Notes: generated by a model not told the origin, from the letters alone. Shown: positions 1 through 13,200, counted from the first letter of the stretch. The stretch: DNA of 64,000 nt from Vanilla planifolia (GCA_023846275.1 CM043865.1:7366068-7430067), one strand, 5' to 3'. Numbers and translations: made by a program.

Positions 1-2560
1 ATCTACAATTCTTTTCAAATAGAGAAGTTATCTAAGAACTTCACAATTTTTATGTCCTAATTAGTCATATAACAACTAACAATTGCAAACTTTGTATTAG
101 ACTACCTATAATAAAAGCATACAACACCCTTAACATGAATTCCCACTTTTCCTTTATGAATATTGACTATTCTCTATTCAACTTGAAATGGCTTAATAGT
201 GGATCTACCATCTATAATTCGAAATTTAAGCATATGTTTTGAATGTACTTTTGTTGAATAGCCTCAATTTTTTTCATAGATTTGTTCCTTAAAATTCTCA
301 TTCCAAGAATCTAAAATGAAATAATTAAAATCCCTTAATTAGCTATTCCTTTAGCTCATTGAACTTTACTATGATTGAACCCACAATCTACATGTCATTA
401 ATAAGAGTAGGAAAATTATAATAATCATCAAAGTTTGAATTAGTAGTAGTGATCCATGGCACTAAATTTTATTGTTATAATGCATGAACCCATCAAATGT
501 ACATAACACTACCAAAGTGCTCGCTTCAATATGCAAGCTCCCACATTTAAGTTGTACGATAAAAATGTCCTCTTTTAAATCATCTTGGAGAAGTGCAAAT
601 TTATCGTTGAGTTGTTTTAGGTGCAAGTCATCTTCAATAACAATATTGAACAGCACGCTTAGGGTTGTAAGCTTTACTAAGGGTGAGAAAATCTTATTGA
701 AGTCAACTCTCACACTTTCAACCTAAAGCCTTTGATTATGAACCACGCCTAGTAAAGCTTACTTGCATTAACCTTCTTCACATTATTGACCACCAAATCT
801 ACAAGGCTTTAGTACCTTATGATAATGTAGCTAATTACCACAAGCATTCTTCTAAAGAGAAGCAATTTCATCTTTCTTTGTTAATTCCTTATTAAATGAA
901 TATTTTACTTTCTTGACCTCCAAGAAAAAATTTGGCTCTACAACATCTATCAAGCTTAAGCAACAAAGATTAAAAAACAAAATAACCTTGCATTGCGCTT
1001 GTCTTCCATATGACCATTGTTGATGAAATCTTAGCATTTGAGTAAGTCATGTCTATATCCATAATATACGTATCCAATTCTCGCTCCATATTTGCATATG
1101 ACATCACCTAAAGTGTTACAGATTGAGAATCCTTCCCGTTTGGATCCACTACCACTTTACAAATGATTTTCTTGTCAAACTCTATTGTGTATTAATCTTC
1201 ATACAAGGTGGATCACAAAAAATGATAGCCAAAATTATTTGTCAAATCCAATGAAGTAACACGATATAGCTTTTACAGCAAACTTATCAATATGGTCCTA
1301 CCTAAATGCTCATACAACCAACATCCAAATAATATTAATGTGGTCCAAGCTTTCTTACACATCCTCTCTTCTTTAAGAAACTTTAAGTTGGTATTAAGGC
1401 ACTATCATTTTTAAGACATGTGCCCAAAACAAGTAATTTAACATGCAATTCCATACATCTAGCACACTTATTTAGAGTTCAATTTGTAAGCTCAACAAAC
1501 CCATTTTGTTGTGGTCTATTAGGAATCATGTTTATTACTATGATCACATGAGTATTGTAATTTTTTATGAATCTATGGCTTCCATACATGCCATTATTGT
1601 TCAACAACAAAGCTTTGATATTATTATGCATCTCCATCTTCATGCCTTTTTCACTCATGTGACCAAGTCAATTACACAAATAAAGAGCCCCAACATAAAA
1701 TGATGAAGGTATTGTTTTTCTATGATATCAATCACATGCAAAATTCCACTTCTGTTGCCACAAGCAATCACCATTGACTATCTTTCATGTGCTAACTCTA
1801 CATATGGTACAAACGCCTACAACATCCAACTAACCAACTAAGACGAGGTTTCTTCTCAAAATTGGAGCATACCATACTTCATAAAGCATGCGTTGTGAGC
1901 CATTTGACATAATAATGTGAATAGTTCTCTTCTCCATGATGTCCAAAGGTTTGTCATCAACCAAGTAAACTTTGTAAAGTTTTTCAACCAAAAAACCTAA
2001 TATCAACTCCCCTTAGTTTGACCAACCCTATTCTTTGGATCTTCACAACCATGCATCATATTTAGCTTTTATCACAATATCAAAACACCAACTCCATCAA
2101 CACTACAACCATTGGATTATGATTTATCATTATGTTATACATAAGTTGTACATTGCACCCTCTATCTTTCGTACTTAATACAGAATTGATGACCATCCTG
2201 ACTCCTTGCATCATATGCTGCTAAGGATCAAATGCCAAGCTTCTAATAGCTTCAACTTCTACAATATAGATGTAACACTCAACATGATGATGGTTGTGCT
2301 CTAACAATCAAGCAATGATGGCAATAAGATCAATGTTTTCACTTTGTCTTCAAAGTTAATGTCTTCACTTCGTATCACATCAAGCTACAACGTCATCGAT
2401 GAAAAGGCTCCTCTATTGCCAATCTTAAATTTATCATCTTTCATTCTAATTTCTCAGCATCAAACAAGATAATTACCAAACTTACAAATAAAGCTCTTAA
2501 TCTTTACTTCAACAACACCAACTACATCAAAGCCATAAACACAAATCTCATACCAATTAT
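1..2560 (-). mobile_element. Degenerate Ty1/copia retrotransposon, internal region
   Basis: Read on the minus strand, this stretch keeps the copia order with integrase before reverse transcriptase. Near 1495-1527 the translation contains PQQNG followed by a VE pair, the hallmark of the copia integrase core. 852-1037 carries the linker with an EPNFF stretch that usually precedes the RT domain. 462-713 is the first part of the RT. A primer-binding-like site (TGGTATGAGAT, against canonical TGGTATCAGAGC) lies at about 2545-2555, so the 5' LTR should begin at about 2561. Many stops and frameshifts break the frame. RNase H and the 3' LTR would lie before base 1. If the UBC2 gene to the right is intact, this element sits inside one of its introns. 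Confidence 0.7.
462..713 (-). pseudogene. Copia reverse transcriptase fragment
   Basis: An open frame of 83 codons contains IFSPLVKLTTLSVLFNI, then LNDKFALLQDDLKEDIFIVQ. This is the recognisable N-terminal RT block of copia elements, whose consensus reads roughly E-x-F-S-P-V-V-K, then a hydrophobic run, then D-V-K-T-A-F-L-x-G-x-L-x-E-E-I-Y. The catalytic YVDD box is not in this frame. It is part of the 1-2560 element, is not expected to be functional, and has no start signal of its own. Confidence 0.75.
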
Positions 2561-4800
2561 TGGGACTACAAAAGTGAAATAAACCACACTTATGTTTTTT
2601 CATGCAATTAAGGACACTTTCCATGTATTATATTCCTCTATTTAAATAAATATAAAACAATAAAGCTCAGAAGACAACAAACTTGAAAACATCATCCAAA
2701 GAAAAGACTAGTACATGAAGGTTCATAAAAAACTAGTTAAGAGATAAAATGGTACTGACCATGAATTATAAATAATATGACTCAAAACAATGTAGAACCA
2801 ATCTGACAAATTTACAATACAATAAGAAGAGGCATAGCATGGATGAGGTGGCCAAACTAGGCAACACGGATTACGACATGGTCAACCAAGTTACAAGGAT
2901 TGAGAGAGAGATCCAGGCAAGTACGACTTGGGCAAAGCAACTTGGGCAAGGATGCTTGGGCAAAGAGTCATAAGTAGAGATGTCTCATCTTCTTAATGGA
3001 GGAAGAGGCCTAGTTTAAGGAGGCAATATAGAGCAAATGTGCCATGAGGATACCAATCTAACAGATTTATGATACAAAGCATTAGAAAAGGCTTGGATTA
3101 GACAAAGAGGCCAAATTGGACAATGATGATAATGATCTAACCAACTAAATTGCATGGGTGAAGAGACTTGTAAAAAAGAGCCTTGTCATACAAAAAGAAA
3201 ATGTCACTTTGGGCAACAATGCAAAACTGTCAAAAAAGTTGAAAAAAAGTGATGCAATAATTGAGAACACATAAAGATAACAGCTTTCAAGTAACAGATG
3301 ACTTTGTGAGAACAACAAAGACATATCTCTCTAATTGATTACTCATAAATAATCAATTAAAAAGTTCCAAAAAAAAATTTCATGTGAAGCAATCATTGTA
3401 GATAAACAAAGAGATAACAACACTATGAAATAACAACACAGATATCTCTAAGTGATTATTCATGAATTTTTTATTCAAAACAATCATGTGATGCAATGAA
3501 TGAGAATAGTTCAGAAAGGTAGATATGTACAAAAAGGAAAAAAAATCAAAATAACATAAAACACCAAGATATACATGTAAAACTTGAAATCAGGTTGAAA
3601 AAATCAAGATAGAATTTTGAAATACCTTCACTAGAACTTAAAAAAAGAAGATTATAAGCAACTCTCATAGCTTTCTCTACACCAATGAATGACAACTCCA
3701 TTTTGGCAAATCCCGCAATAGCTTTATAAGAAGGCAGAAAGAAACAAACTTCTTTACTTGGTTCTAAAATCAATAATTCTTCCTCTCATATAGTCATCCT
3801 AAAAGTTGATGTGTTCAACCTAGCATTTTGTGTTAAAACACCACAACAATCAGCCAAACCACAATTTGCACCACGAGCACTCATCAGCCACTTCTCCAAA
3901 GCCACATTAGTCTATGTGTCATTGTGTTATCGTAATATGGTCTTTGGCTAAAGTCAATCTCAATATCCATATTCTTTAAGACCATGCTCTAAGCTTGTGA
4001 TGTTACACATGAGCTCATTTATATTATAGGTGTACTTTCACACGACCATAAAACTACAACAAAAAACACAACCTAACATCTGAGCAAGCTTTCATGCCCA
4101 TGTCCAACTCTACACCTTAACATGTACAACCCTAGGAATGCCAAATGAATAAGCTAACTAAACTCCATATCACCCAAAACCGAAGAGGACGAGGAATGAT
4201 CATAGGATAATGTTCTAAGGAGAGAAATTATCAAATAATGAGCAGCTTTTGGTTGGCTTCTAGATGAAGACGTATATAGATGAATAGCCTTGCATCAATA
4301 ATGACAAAAAAAATTTTGGATTTTATATATAATATTATGATCTTAAGATGTCAAAACTCCTTTTAAGGACAAAACTAATTTGGGTCAAAATGGGACAACC
4401 CACGAGGACAATATCTCAACATGATCACTTCAAGCTATCAAAAATACAAACATGATATCAAAATAATACCTCCTCTAGTCCAATTAGATTCCAACAAACC
4501 AAGCAAAAGCCAATGGGATTGTAAACCTAGAGCAAAAGAAAACGATGAGTAATCACTGGGTGATGTCCTTGGTACAAGAATCATCGAACAATAAGTGACT
4601 TTTGACAAAATTCTAGATTGAAGGATATAGAGATGAATAGTGTCACATCAATTACAGAAGGAAGAGTTGAGTTTATATATGATTCCATAATCTTAAGATG
4701 TCAAGCCATCTTTTAGGAGCAAATTCTACTTGGGTTAGTATAGAGTGCTTAAGAGGACAATATCTCAATATAATGAGGCTAAGTTGTCACAACTATGGTT
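2561..4800. repeat. LTR-like region with internally repeated units
   Basis: No gene is seen. The left edge (TGGGACTAC at 2561) follows the copia primer-binding-like site and is a candidate LTR terminus; the right LTR edge is not defined. Three diverged direct repeats are visible: about 2799 against about 3055 (AATCTGACAAATTTA-like, followed by a shared segment with 'aggccaaa'); a roughly 110-bp unit repeated between about 3240 and 3500 (GTGATGCAAT starts); and about 4230-4450 against about 4570-4790 (shared CTTAAGATGTCAA and GAGGACAATATCTCAA). The last pair resembles the ends of plant LTRs. Divergence is high, so these are old copies. Confidence 0.45.
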
Positions 4801-6556
4801 CAAATGACCAAAAACCAATGAGTTTTAACTCATGTGAAACTAAAAAAACAAAGGTTTGAGGTTTAAATCCAAGCATATAAACATCAACTTTCTTCAAAAA
4901 CAAAGAGACAAAATCACACCAAAACTAAATACAACATAACTAAGAATCTGAGGTTGTTTTCTGAGAAGATTTCCCTAATCTTATAATTAGATCCCTACAA
5001 TGTGCAAATGCCCTCTTCAAAACCCAATCCTTTAGTTTTCAATGACCAAAATATCACACTATTTTAAATATGGTTAATATGCTAGGACGAGATTCCTTAG
5101 TCCTTGAGAAAAAAGTTTTTTAAACTTTCATACTCATGTAAACAATCTTGCCTCCTTATTTGATCAAATCACCAAAATACCTTATACACCAAGGAGTGGA
5201 TAACATGCAATCAAGTAGTAAGGCCTTGCTATGACTAAGGCATGGCTTTATACCAAGGTGAACAAACCATATAAGTTTGACTAAACTAGTCCATCAAGTC
5301 TAAAATACAAAAAAGATCATGAAATCATGGGCTCACACAATAGTTGTCATTAATTTGAATTAGACTACTTGATTAACTCAAGTAGTATGTTTTGAAGTAC
5401 ATCAAATTGATCAACTTGAACAAAAAAAATCTAATTTGGTATTGGTTCAACCATAACTTAAATCAAATACCATAAACACACATAATGCAAAATGCATTTT
5501 GAATCACTGCACCCATAAAAAATCATTTTGAAGTATACCATCCAATTAAGATGGTAGGCACAATGCTCAAAATTAAGAGCAGAGGGGTTATCCAAACAAT
5601 ATTTATACAAAATCCAAAAACCTAAGTAAATTAAGATCCTAATCCCTTTAGAAAACAAAAATGGTTTAAAGTCTTAACCAACCTAAATCAATTCAATCTC
5701 ATAACATTAAAAGCATCATCAATTTATTAAGGTCCAAGCCATCAAATGAGTACAAGGCCCTCTACAATAAACTTTTCCAAAGAAAACAAGCCTGGCTACA
5801 TAATTACACTAAGTTATGAAAATTGAATTGATTTTCAAAACAACCAAAATAAAAAACAAAATACATTATTTGATAAACTCATAAATTAAGAAAATGCGTA
5901 GCTTCTAAAAAATTGAAATTCACATCACAATCAAGACACTAAAACAACCAACGACAAATAATGACTAAATAGAACATAAATAAAAAGTAACCACAAGACT
6001 TTTATGGGGATTTCAACCCAATCCACATCAATGGTTCATCAACAAAATTTAAATAAAAATAATTTTAATGTTACTTGTTTTTTATTGAGGATTCACTTTT
6101 CCTTATGAAAAGGTAGAGTGGCACTATTGGGGTTGCACACTAGAAACAAAATTCTTGCACTAATAAATGCCAACATGAAATTAAAATAAAAGGGAAAAAC
6201 CTTTTATTTCACCTATCCCCAACATGAATTATTAATCTGAAAGGATTCACTTTGGGCAACATATATTTGTGGCAGTTAAGCATCGTATGGTGGCATTTTG
6301 AACTTTAGCAAGCAAAATATCTTTGAATGTTATATAACATAAAATGTTCATGAACTTTTTCTGAACCCTGATAAGCACAAGGAATATTAAACAAAAACAA
6401 AGTCTCACACCAAAGACACAAACAAAACTGAAATAGCTTAAAATTTAGTGCAACTTATAGAAGTAAAAACATATGGTAACATAGCGATGATAAAAATCCC
6501 CATCATTATCGATATCTTTTATTGCAATCCCTAAGCCATTCCACAAATTGCCCCAC
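4801..6556. other. AT-rich non-coding stretch
   Basis: I see no coding region with family similarity. Short open frames here, such as one at 5458-5658 on the minus strand, have no recognisable motif. I looked for the missing UBC2 exons on the minus strand (the motifs following PDDTPWDGG in that family) and did not find them by eye. The stretch may be intron of UBC2 or sequence beyond a truncation. Confidence 0.5.
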
Positions 6557-6794
6557 CTCCATCCCAAGGAGTGTCATCAGGGCTGCAAAACAAAGTGCAA
6601 GGCACGGAAATTCATTCATCAACATAGTTAGAAAACCAGCCAAACATTGCTGTACACAAACATGCTCACCCAAAAATGACAGCATTCCAGAACATGATAT
6701 TATTATCCTGAGGAGCGCCACTGATGCCTGCAGGAGGGTCCTGCTGCAACCGCTTGAAGTCCCTCATCAATCTTTTCCTTGCAGGAGTTGACAT
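6557..6794 (-). CDS. UBC2: Ubiquitin-conjugating enzyme E2, RAD6/UBC2 type, first two coding exons
   Basis: Exon A (6794 down to 6670) begins [19 protein letters not shown] and continues through [12 protein letters not shown] to NAVIFG. It ends in GG before a GTGAGC donor. Intron 6583-6669 is 87 bp and ends in TTTTGCAG. Exon B (6582-6557) is a 26-base microexon encoding PDDTPWDG, followed by a GTGGGG donor. Both phases agree. The family transfers ubiquitin through an active-site cysteine, acting with RING E3s in histone H2B monoubiquitination and DNA-damage tolerance (established for RAD6/UBC1-3). The catalytic cysteine lies in a later exon that is not visible here, so the gene either has a very long second intron running off the window or is truncated. 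The residue after NNIM is F, where I expect L. A likely 5'UTR intron ends at 6806. Confidence 0.75.
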
Positions 6795-7650
6795 CTTTAC
6801 CAAAACTAAAACAGCAATAGTTTTCAATAAGAATTCAAAAAGGACAACAAGTTTCAAATCTGTAAGTTGCAACTACATTCGTGAACGGATGAAATGTGGC
6901 ATGATTTCTAGTCAAACAATCGTTTTCCATGAATGATAACAAGGCATCATGCACAAACCACTTGCACGATAGCAAACACATGATCAAAAGCACGATAGCT
7001 TAACCAGCAAAAAGCACCAAAATTATAAGATCCTACAACCATGATAGCAATAAGCTGAAGGTTACGCACAAGCTAACTAACGTAAGCTCAGAAAACAAAA
7101 AGAGATAGTTAAAACAATATAGCCACCCCACAAGCGCACGGCAATTATGCTATTATGACACGGACAAGGGAATTAACAGAATGGTGCATACAATTACAGC
7201 CAAGATAGCCTTCTAAATAAAATGAGGCCGTTACAGCATGCTCTACATAAGGCTTATATCATCATACGGTACGAAACCATCAGATCGTCGACCCATACCT
7301 TATCCATGTTCAAAACTTCAAATCAGATATTGGCAAGGAAAAATAAAAGTAGGGTTTCGACGGAAAAAATCAAGTCCAATTCCATGATAAGAAACAGTGC
7401 TCAGCTCACATGTAAAGATGCATCAAGCATCGAATCTCGAACAACAAATCAAGTCAACGGAAGAAATCTTAACAGAAGAGGAAAGAGACCGTTTAACTAC
7501 AGGTCAAAAGGCGGGCTTCCCTGGGAGCCGCCCAAGAAGCAATGCTTCCTCCTTCACCAAGGGTTGGATGGGCCAGCGGAGATCAGAGGAGAGCCTCCGC
7601 GATGATGATCGAGAAGACCATAGATCAGACAAACAACGAATTAACAGCGC
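6795..7650 (-). promoter_or_regulatory. UBC2 5' leader with probable 5'UTR intron
   Basis: Just upstream of the UBC2 start codon is a polypyrimidine-rich run ending TTTTAG (AG at 6807-6806). This is a good splice acceptor 11 bases before the ATG. The more GC-rich segment at about 7400-7620 (read on the minus strand) looks like a transcribed leader with a CT-rich character. The open frames across it on the plus strand (7222-7605 and 7397-7792) match no family I know and are probably shadows of the leader. I could not fix the 5'UTR donor. Confidence 0.45.
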
Positions 7651-7673
7651 TATAATGCCGTTTAGGTCAGACG

Positions 7674-7680
7674 TTTTATA
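7674..7680 (-). promoter_or_regulatory. Candidate TATA box for UBC2
   Basis: The minus strand reads TATAAAA here, about 30-60 bases upstream of the GC-richer leader. Position and composition fit a core promoter, but AT-rich flanks make chance matches common. Confidence 0.35.
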
Positions 7681-10480
7681 TCTGTCATCAAATTTGCAGA
7701 TATTTTCTCAGATAATAAATATATTTAATTTGTTAAGAGTAAACCTTTTATTATTGTCTTGTTCCATTTGGCGGATTTTAATAAATTTTTAAATATTTCT
7801 AAAGATTTATTCTTAAAACTTTGACTACGATTTTCAGAAGTTAGATACGTCATAGCTTACTAAAGTTGACTTTTGATGCATATGCAAGAATTACTCATCA
7901 ATATATGTGTAAAATTATTTTGATAAAGATCATAATCATGAAATTTCAAAATAAATTATAAGAAATAAGACATTTAGAAAATAACATAATTTTCAAATAC
8001 ATAAAAACCTCAGTTTTGAAGTTCCTAAAGTTCAATTGTCACTTTTTTTATGTTGTAGTAAACTCAACCTCAATGAGATAGTATATCCGTTCAAAGAAAA
8101 AATATAAAATAAAAAAAGAAAAAACAATACAAATAAAAAGTAATAGCATTGATCACGAGCAAGCAAGAACTTTAGAATGCATGAAATATACATTGAATTA
8201 ATATTTTAAGGTGCTTTAATATTAAAGGAATGGAATTTAATGAATTTAACAAGAGACATGATATATGCTAAAGTTTAGTGATTAGATATTGAGATCATGT
8301 AGTATTAAATGGACATTTAATTCTCAAATCCTAAGAAAATATAGAGATGATATTCAAATGGTTTAAGGGAAGAAATTAGGTAAACCATATGAGTCAAAGT
8401 AGCATTTTGAATCCCTCGAGAAGGATGTGACCATGTTTACAGAAAAACATAAAACTGGTCTACCTTGAGTAATAGAACCAAACCAAGAAATGAGATCTAA
8501 TTGAATCAACAATCAAAACATATAGGTTGACATGGATAAGTAATTAAAGAATAATGAAACTTAATATAATAAAAATTTGAGGGAGGGTTAATGGCTATGC
8601 TGAAAAAAGAAGATACATATTTATGATTAAAATCATGAAATGTTTAAAATGAGAGAAAAACTAGAAGGATTATAATGTTTGATAACAAAAAAATTTAAGT
8701 GGCAATTGGTGCATAATGGAGATGAGGTTGGTCACTATCATTCTCCACTTTTATAGCAATTTTTTTAGGTGTAATCAAATCCATGCACCAATCTATATTT
8801 TAAATAGCTATTTTTTACTCTCTATGCTAAATATTCAAACTAAGAGTCACAATCTGTCAATCTAATAATTAAGCTCATGACATAAATTATATCCTTGACC
8901 CAATTAGTTTCTTAGTTGGTTCAAGAACTAGTTTATTTTAAGCTAGGCAGCTCATAAATATATATTGGTGTGTACATGGCATCAAAGCAAACCTATGATA
9001 AAAACATATCTATAAAATAAAATAAATTATTATATAGTTCATGTCATATAAAATCTAAGTTTATCATATGAAATAATATAAAATATAGACACTAAAATCT
9101 ATAATAAAAGTTTTATATAGTTCAAAGTTCAACAATATAAATAATAATATTAAAATTAAATAAAAATTATAACTGTAACATTATTTAGAATCAAGATAGG
9201 TAAATAATTTTGTTAAAAATACTAACTATAATGCCCTCACTTTAACTCTTATGACAACTCTTAACTTATTGCACTCATAAACAATGCATAGTACTCCAAC
9301 ATCATTTGCTTGAGCACATCCATAGTTCTCCTATGATGTCTTAAGTAATAAAACATAGATTTTTTTTACTTAGTGAGAGTCCTGAATCTAGTATATTTAA
9401 CCCACCAAACTCTAGTCATAAGTTTCATCAATTGTGATCCACAACATGTTAATTTATATCATCATCAAATAAACTTGTTATGACATTATTTTTTATGATT
9501 TTACTTGCATTTATTTAGAGTTACTTAACACTAATCTAATAATTGAATAATCTTAATTTTTTTTAAAAACTATAATCCATTAACTAAGGCATTTAAGACT
9601 TTCTTAAAACAAAACTCCATTATCTAGGGTAATCTCTTCTATCAAGTTTTTTATTTCTTTATCTAATTCTTTTTATTTTCTAAATTTAAGAGTCTCACTA
9701 GAATCTTTTAATTTATCTAATTTATCACTTGAGTGCTTACTAAAGTTTAGATCCTTGGCTCAAATCCTTTTAATCATAGTCATTTATTCTTTAATTTTGG
9801 TACACCTCTTAAACCATCATCTAAGGTTAACCATCATCTAAGGTTGTTGACCCATTACCTAAGAGCCTAATTTAGGATTACTTATGTCTTTATCCATCAA
9901 ACTAAACTAAATCAATGTTTAGCCAAAAATCTAAGTAAACATTTTACCTACTGATCGAACCTAGCAAAATCAAGCTCTAAATTTCTACCAATCCTCATTC
10001 AAGGTATAACCAAGTCATCAAATTACAACCATTATCCCAAGTGTGCTTAAGATCTCATCATATATTTGAAGTCCTTAATCCAAGCTAAGTTCCATCTTTA
10101 TGGTTTTTCTCATGCAAAAGTTATTGTTCTTAAAATTTATTTAATCTAAATACATGCTTAATTCTTGAGCTATCACTAACCCCATCTGTCTACATAGCTT
10201 AATAGCGAAACATGTTTCAAATTGGGTTCACTTATTGTCGTGAATTGAATTTTCTTATAATAATTTTGTTAATATAATAATGGGGTTTAAGTACCTTTAA
10301 AATTTGTTTTGAAAATCATCCTCATTGTCATGTTGATTTGATTCCATGGTTTTTGTAACTATGAGTCTATTGAGTCTTTTGTTTATTATATTTCATCATC
10401 ATATAAAAAAATATTATTGAACAAATTATTTTAAATTATAAATAGCTATTAAATGCTTATAAATAACTTAGAGAATTTAT
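7681..10480. other. AT-rich intergenic stretch
   Basis: I see no gene, RNA gene or clear transposon domain. The sequence is low-complexity AT-rich with short homopolymers. It may contain decayed LTR sequence belonging to the gypsy remnant that follows, but no terminal or primer-binding site could be fixed. Confidence 0.5.
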
Positions 10481-10857
10481 TAAAGATGATTATGTGATGA
10501 TCATGTTAGGTCTAAGAGATTCCCAAACCCTTAAGACTACATGACCATAGTGGTAGAACGTTTAGAAATGTAAAAAAAATTAGGTATCAATATGTATATT
10601 TTGGATTTACCTAAAGATTATAGAACTACTTTTAATATTTAGCAACATTTATCTTATAGAGAATCATACCTAATTAATCTTTTAAGCCTTCACCATAAGG
10701 GAAAAAAGTAAGTTCATATAAGGGAAAAATATTTGATCTTGTATTCTAATCTTTTCCAAGAAAAGTTTAAACAAAATGAGAAAAATAAGATCCTTATCAT
10801 AATAAAAATTAAGATATTCTTAAAACTCTACAATAAGCAAATAAGAGTCTATCTCTT

Positions 10858-11094
10858 ATGATAAGACCAAAAGAACTCATGATTACTGAAATTATAATCA
10901 AGAGAAAGGAACTCCTTACAACCCAAATTCAAGTAAACAAGGAGTTGATGAATGACATCATTGATACTAGTAGTTTGAAGAATTTAATCTCTAAAAGCCT
11001 TCTAAAGGAAATTCACTTAAAAACTATGCACTATCCAAGCCCTTATTCTCATAGATGGATTCAAAAAGAATCTAAAATAAAAGTTGAAAGATAA
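10858..11094 (+). pseudogene. Gypsy aspartic protease fragment
   Basis: A 78-codon open frame with DTSSLKNLIS at the catalytic position and downstream K-T-M-H-Y-P-S-P-Y matches the fold-defining order of plant gypsy retropepsins. The expected third residue of D-S/T-G is serine, which is likely inactivating. It has no independent promoter and is part of the surrounding element. Confidence 0.6.
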
Positions 11095-11381
11095 TACAAG
11101 GTAAAATTTGCAATCATTAGGGAAAAATTTGATATAGTTGTCTATGAAATAGTGTAGCTACATATTTGTCAATTCATATTTGGCTTCTCGTATTTATCAG
11201 ATCAAGATGCTATATTTGTCATTGAGCCCAACAATATCAGCTCACAAAAGATGGATAAAAATTTATTATAATGTGAGATAAAGAAAAGTCAATAGTAGAT
11301 ATTATTGTTATAGGCCAAATAAAAAGGTTAATAAATACAAGTCTAAATTATGTGTTATGATTAGTTTGACTTAAAAAACCA

Positions 11382-11489
11382 GATGGATAGCACTTTGATG
11401 TAAGGTACAACTTATTATTAGGTTTTTAAGCAAATTTTGGTGAGCACTATGAAGAATGATGGATAGCACTTTGATGTAAGGTACAACTT
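11382..11489 (+). repeat. Direct repeat of 32 bp
   Basis: The 32-base segment at 11382-11413 (starts GATGGATAGCAC, ends GGTACAACTT) recurs without visible change at 11458-11489. Exactness inside a heavily decayed element suggests a recent local duplication. Confidence 0.85.
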
Positions 11490-12250
11490 TACATCCACAT
11501 ATAGATAGAAAAACTGAAGCTATAAAACTAATAATTATTCATGTACTTAGAATATATAATTTATATCATTTAAAAATATATGATGAGAGTGTTATATATG
11601 TACACTTTGCATACAATTACATTATGCATGGATTGACATCAACAAGCCCTATCAAAGCTTGTATGGGTTTCCTACCCCAAAGCATGCTAAACTTGGAATT
11701 CAAGATACCAAAAATAGGAGAAATTAGAAGCCATGCTCAGTATGAAGCTCAAACATTCTAGAAATGAAACAAAAAATATATGTCAATTTCGAAAGATAAC
11801 TACTCGAATCATAAAAAAAAGTATAAGAAACAACATAACCAATATAAAGTTAAAATGAAGTTTATAGAAGTTGATCTTATTTGACTTCATATTAATAAGA
11901 AAAAAATCAAAAGGAAATAAAAAAATTAAAATTGATATAATATGATTTTTTAAGATAATACGAAGGATTAAAGATAATGCTTATCAACTTAAACTACTAA
12001 CATATAAGAAAATATATTCAATAATGAATGTGGATAATTTGAAAGCATATGAGCCATCTAAGTTTGATGAAAAATCGAAGAAATACTTATCACTAATTGA
12101 TGACTTGATCATAAATAATGACAATATTCTAAATGAAAATAAAATCTTTGAGAAAAAGATCATTATGATGAAGAGAAGGATTAAGATTTCATATTGAATT
12201 AGGAATAAGGGAAAAAGACTTATTGTTATAAAATGGTATAGCTTGGAGAA

Positions 12251-13200
12251 AGGTCAATCCTTATTCCTCACTTTAGTTTCCAATAGCAATAAAAAAAGTG
12301 GGATACTAAGAGATATTGTTATATTGATTTGATGAAACTCAAATTATGAAAAAAAAGATCTAAAAGAAGAGGCATTAAAAAAAGGAACACATGTTACTAC
12401 TTATGCATATGGGCATGCATAAGTATGCTCTTGAGTGCCTGACTTCAAATGCTACATGTGACATTAACCTTGGTCACGTGCACTATAAAAGCTCTATTCT
12501 CTTTCTTGGAATGTTCAATTTTCTTATGGAAAAAATTCTATTCTTCTTCTCTTTATTATTTAGCTCTTTGTCATTTTCATGCTTTTAATTCCATTATTGC
12601 GATTCTAAAAAGGTCTATTGTCAAGAGCTTAGGACAATAAAATATCGTAGACAGATCAAACAACAACTTGATTGTACAATGGACTCACATGCATAGAGGG
12701 AGATGCACGTGTTTAGATGTTATGCATGGCTTGGGATGGGTTGGTAGGTGCTACACATGGCTTGGGACATGTGTATAGACTTGAGACCAACTAACCTAAT
12801 TGTAATGTAAGTGTAGACATTTATGGTAGTTAGTGGCACAAATCTTAAAGTGTCATTTTATTATTCTTCTACAACTTCACAAGTGGCCCAAGATTAGCTA
12901 GATAACATTGACTGAAGGCTAAAAAATTGTGGAAAGAATCTCGAGTTATATTAGTGGATTGATGTAGTGGATGTAAATCTTGAGTTATATTTGTGGCACG
13001 AATGTGGCTTTGAAATCAAATTAATGAGGGATATGCTCATGTAGCAAATAAAAGATGATAAATGGAGATTCATACTCTTTTGAAAGGGTTGTGTTCTTTT
13101 AAGCATAAGGGCAAAATTTATTAGACTCAGCTTTTCAAGATGTTCTTTTAAATTCAACAAAAGTCTCAATTTATGTAGCTTTTAAGCTATTTATAGGCTC
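12251..13200 (+). other. Possible 3' LTR of the gypsy remnant
   Basis: A purine-rich run at about 12345-12370 followed by TGTTACTACT at about 12390 fits a polypurine tract and LTR start. A CACGTG box (12476-12481) stands directly before CTATAAAAGC (TATA-like at 12484-12490), then a CT-rich tract, as in LTR promoters. I could not find the right end of the LTR or a matching 5' copy, so this is a suggestion only. Confidence 0.35.
12476..12490 (+). promoter_or_regulatory. G-box next to TATA box
   Basis: CACGTG is separated from TATAAAA by 2 bases. This tight arrangement is directly visible. It probably belonged to an LTR promoter; no intact downstream gene is present. Confidence 0.4.

Larger units (their letters stand above)
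10481..12250 (+). mobile_element. Ty3/gypsy remnant: protease joined to integrase end
   Basis: Read on the plus strand, 10858-11094 resembles the retropepsin block: a D-T-S triplet in place of D-T-G, then NLISKSLLKEI, then HYPSPYSHRW, as in gypsy elements where the HP-PY-W pattern follows the active site. At about 11620-11700 the translation shows KPYQSLYGF, the integrase segment where VYGF or VYGL is typical. At about 11955-12050 it shows RRIKDNAYQLKL followed by NVDNLKAYEPS, the end of the integrase region (usual form: N-A-Y-x-L-D-L-P, F-N-V-x-D-L-x-P-Y). RT and RNase H are absent, so the middle of pol has been deleted. Frames are broken throughout. Confidence 0.7.

Noticed and set aside
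7222-7792. 127- and 131-codon plus-strand frames
   Set aside because: They overlap the probable UBC2 leader on the other strand and match no known family.
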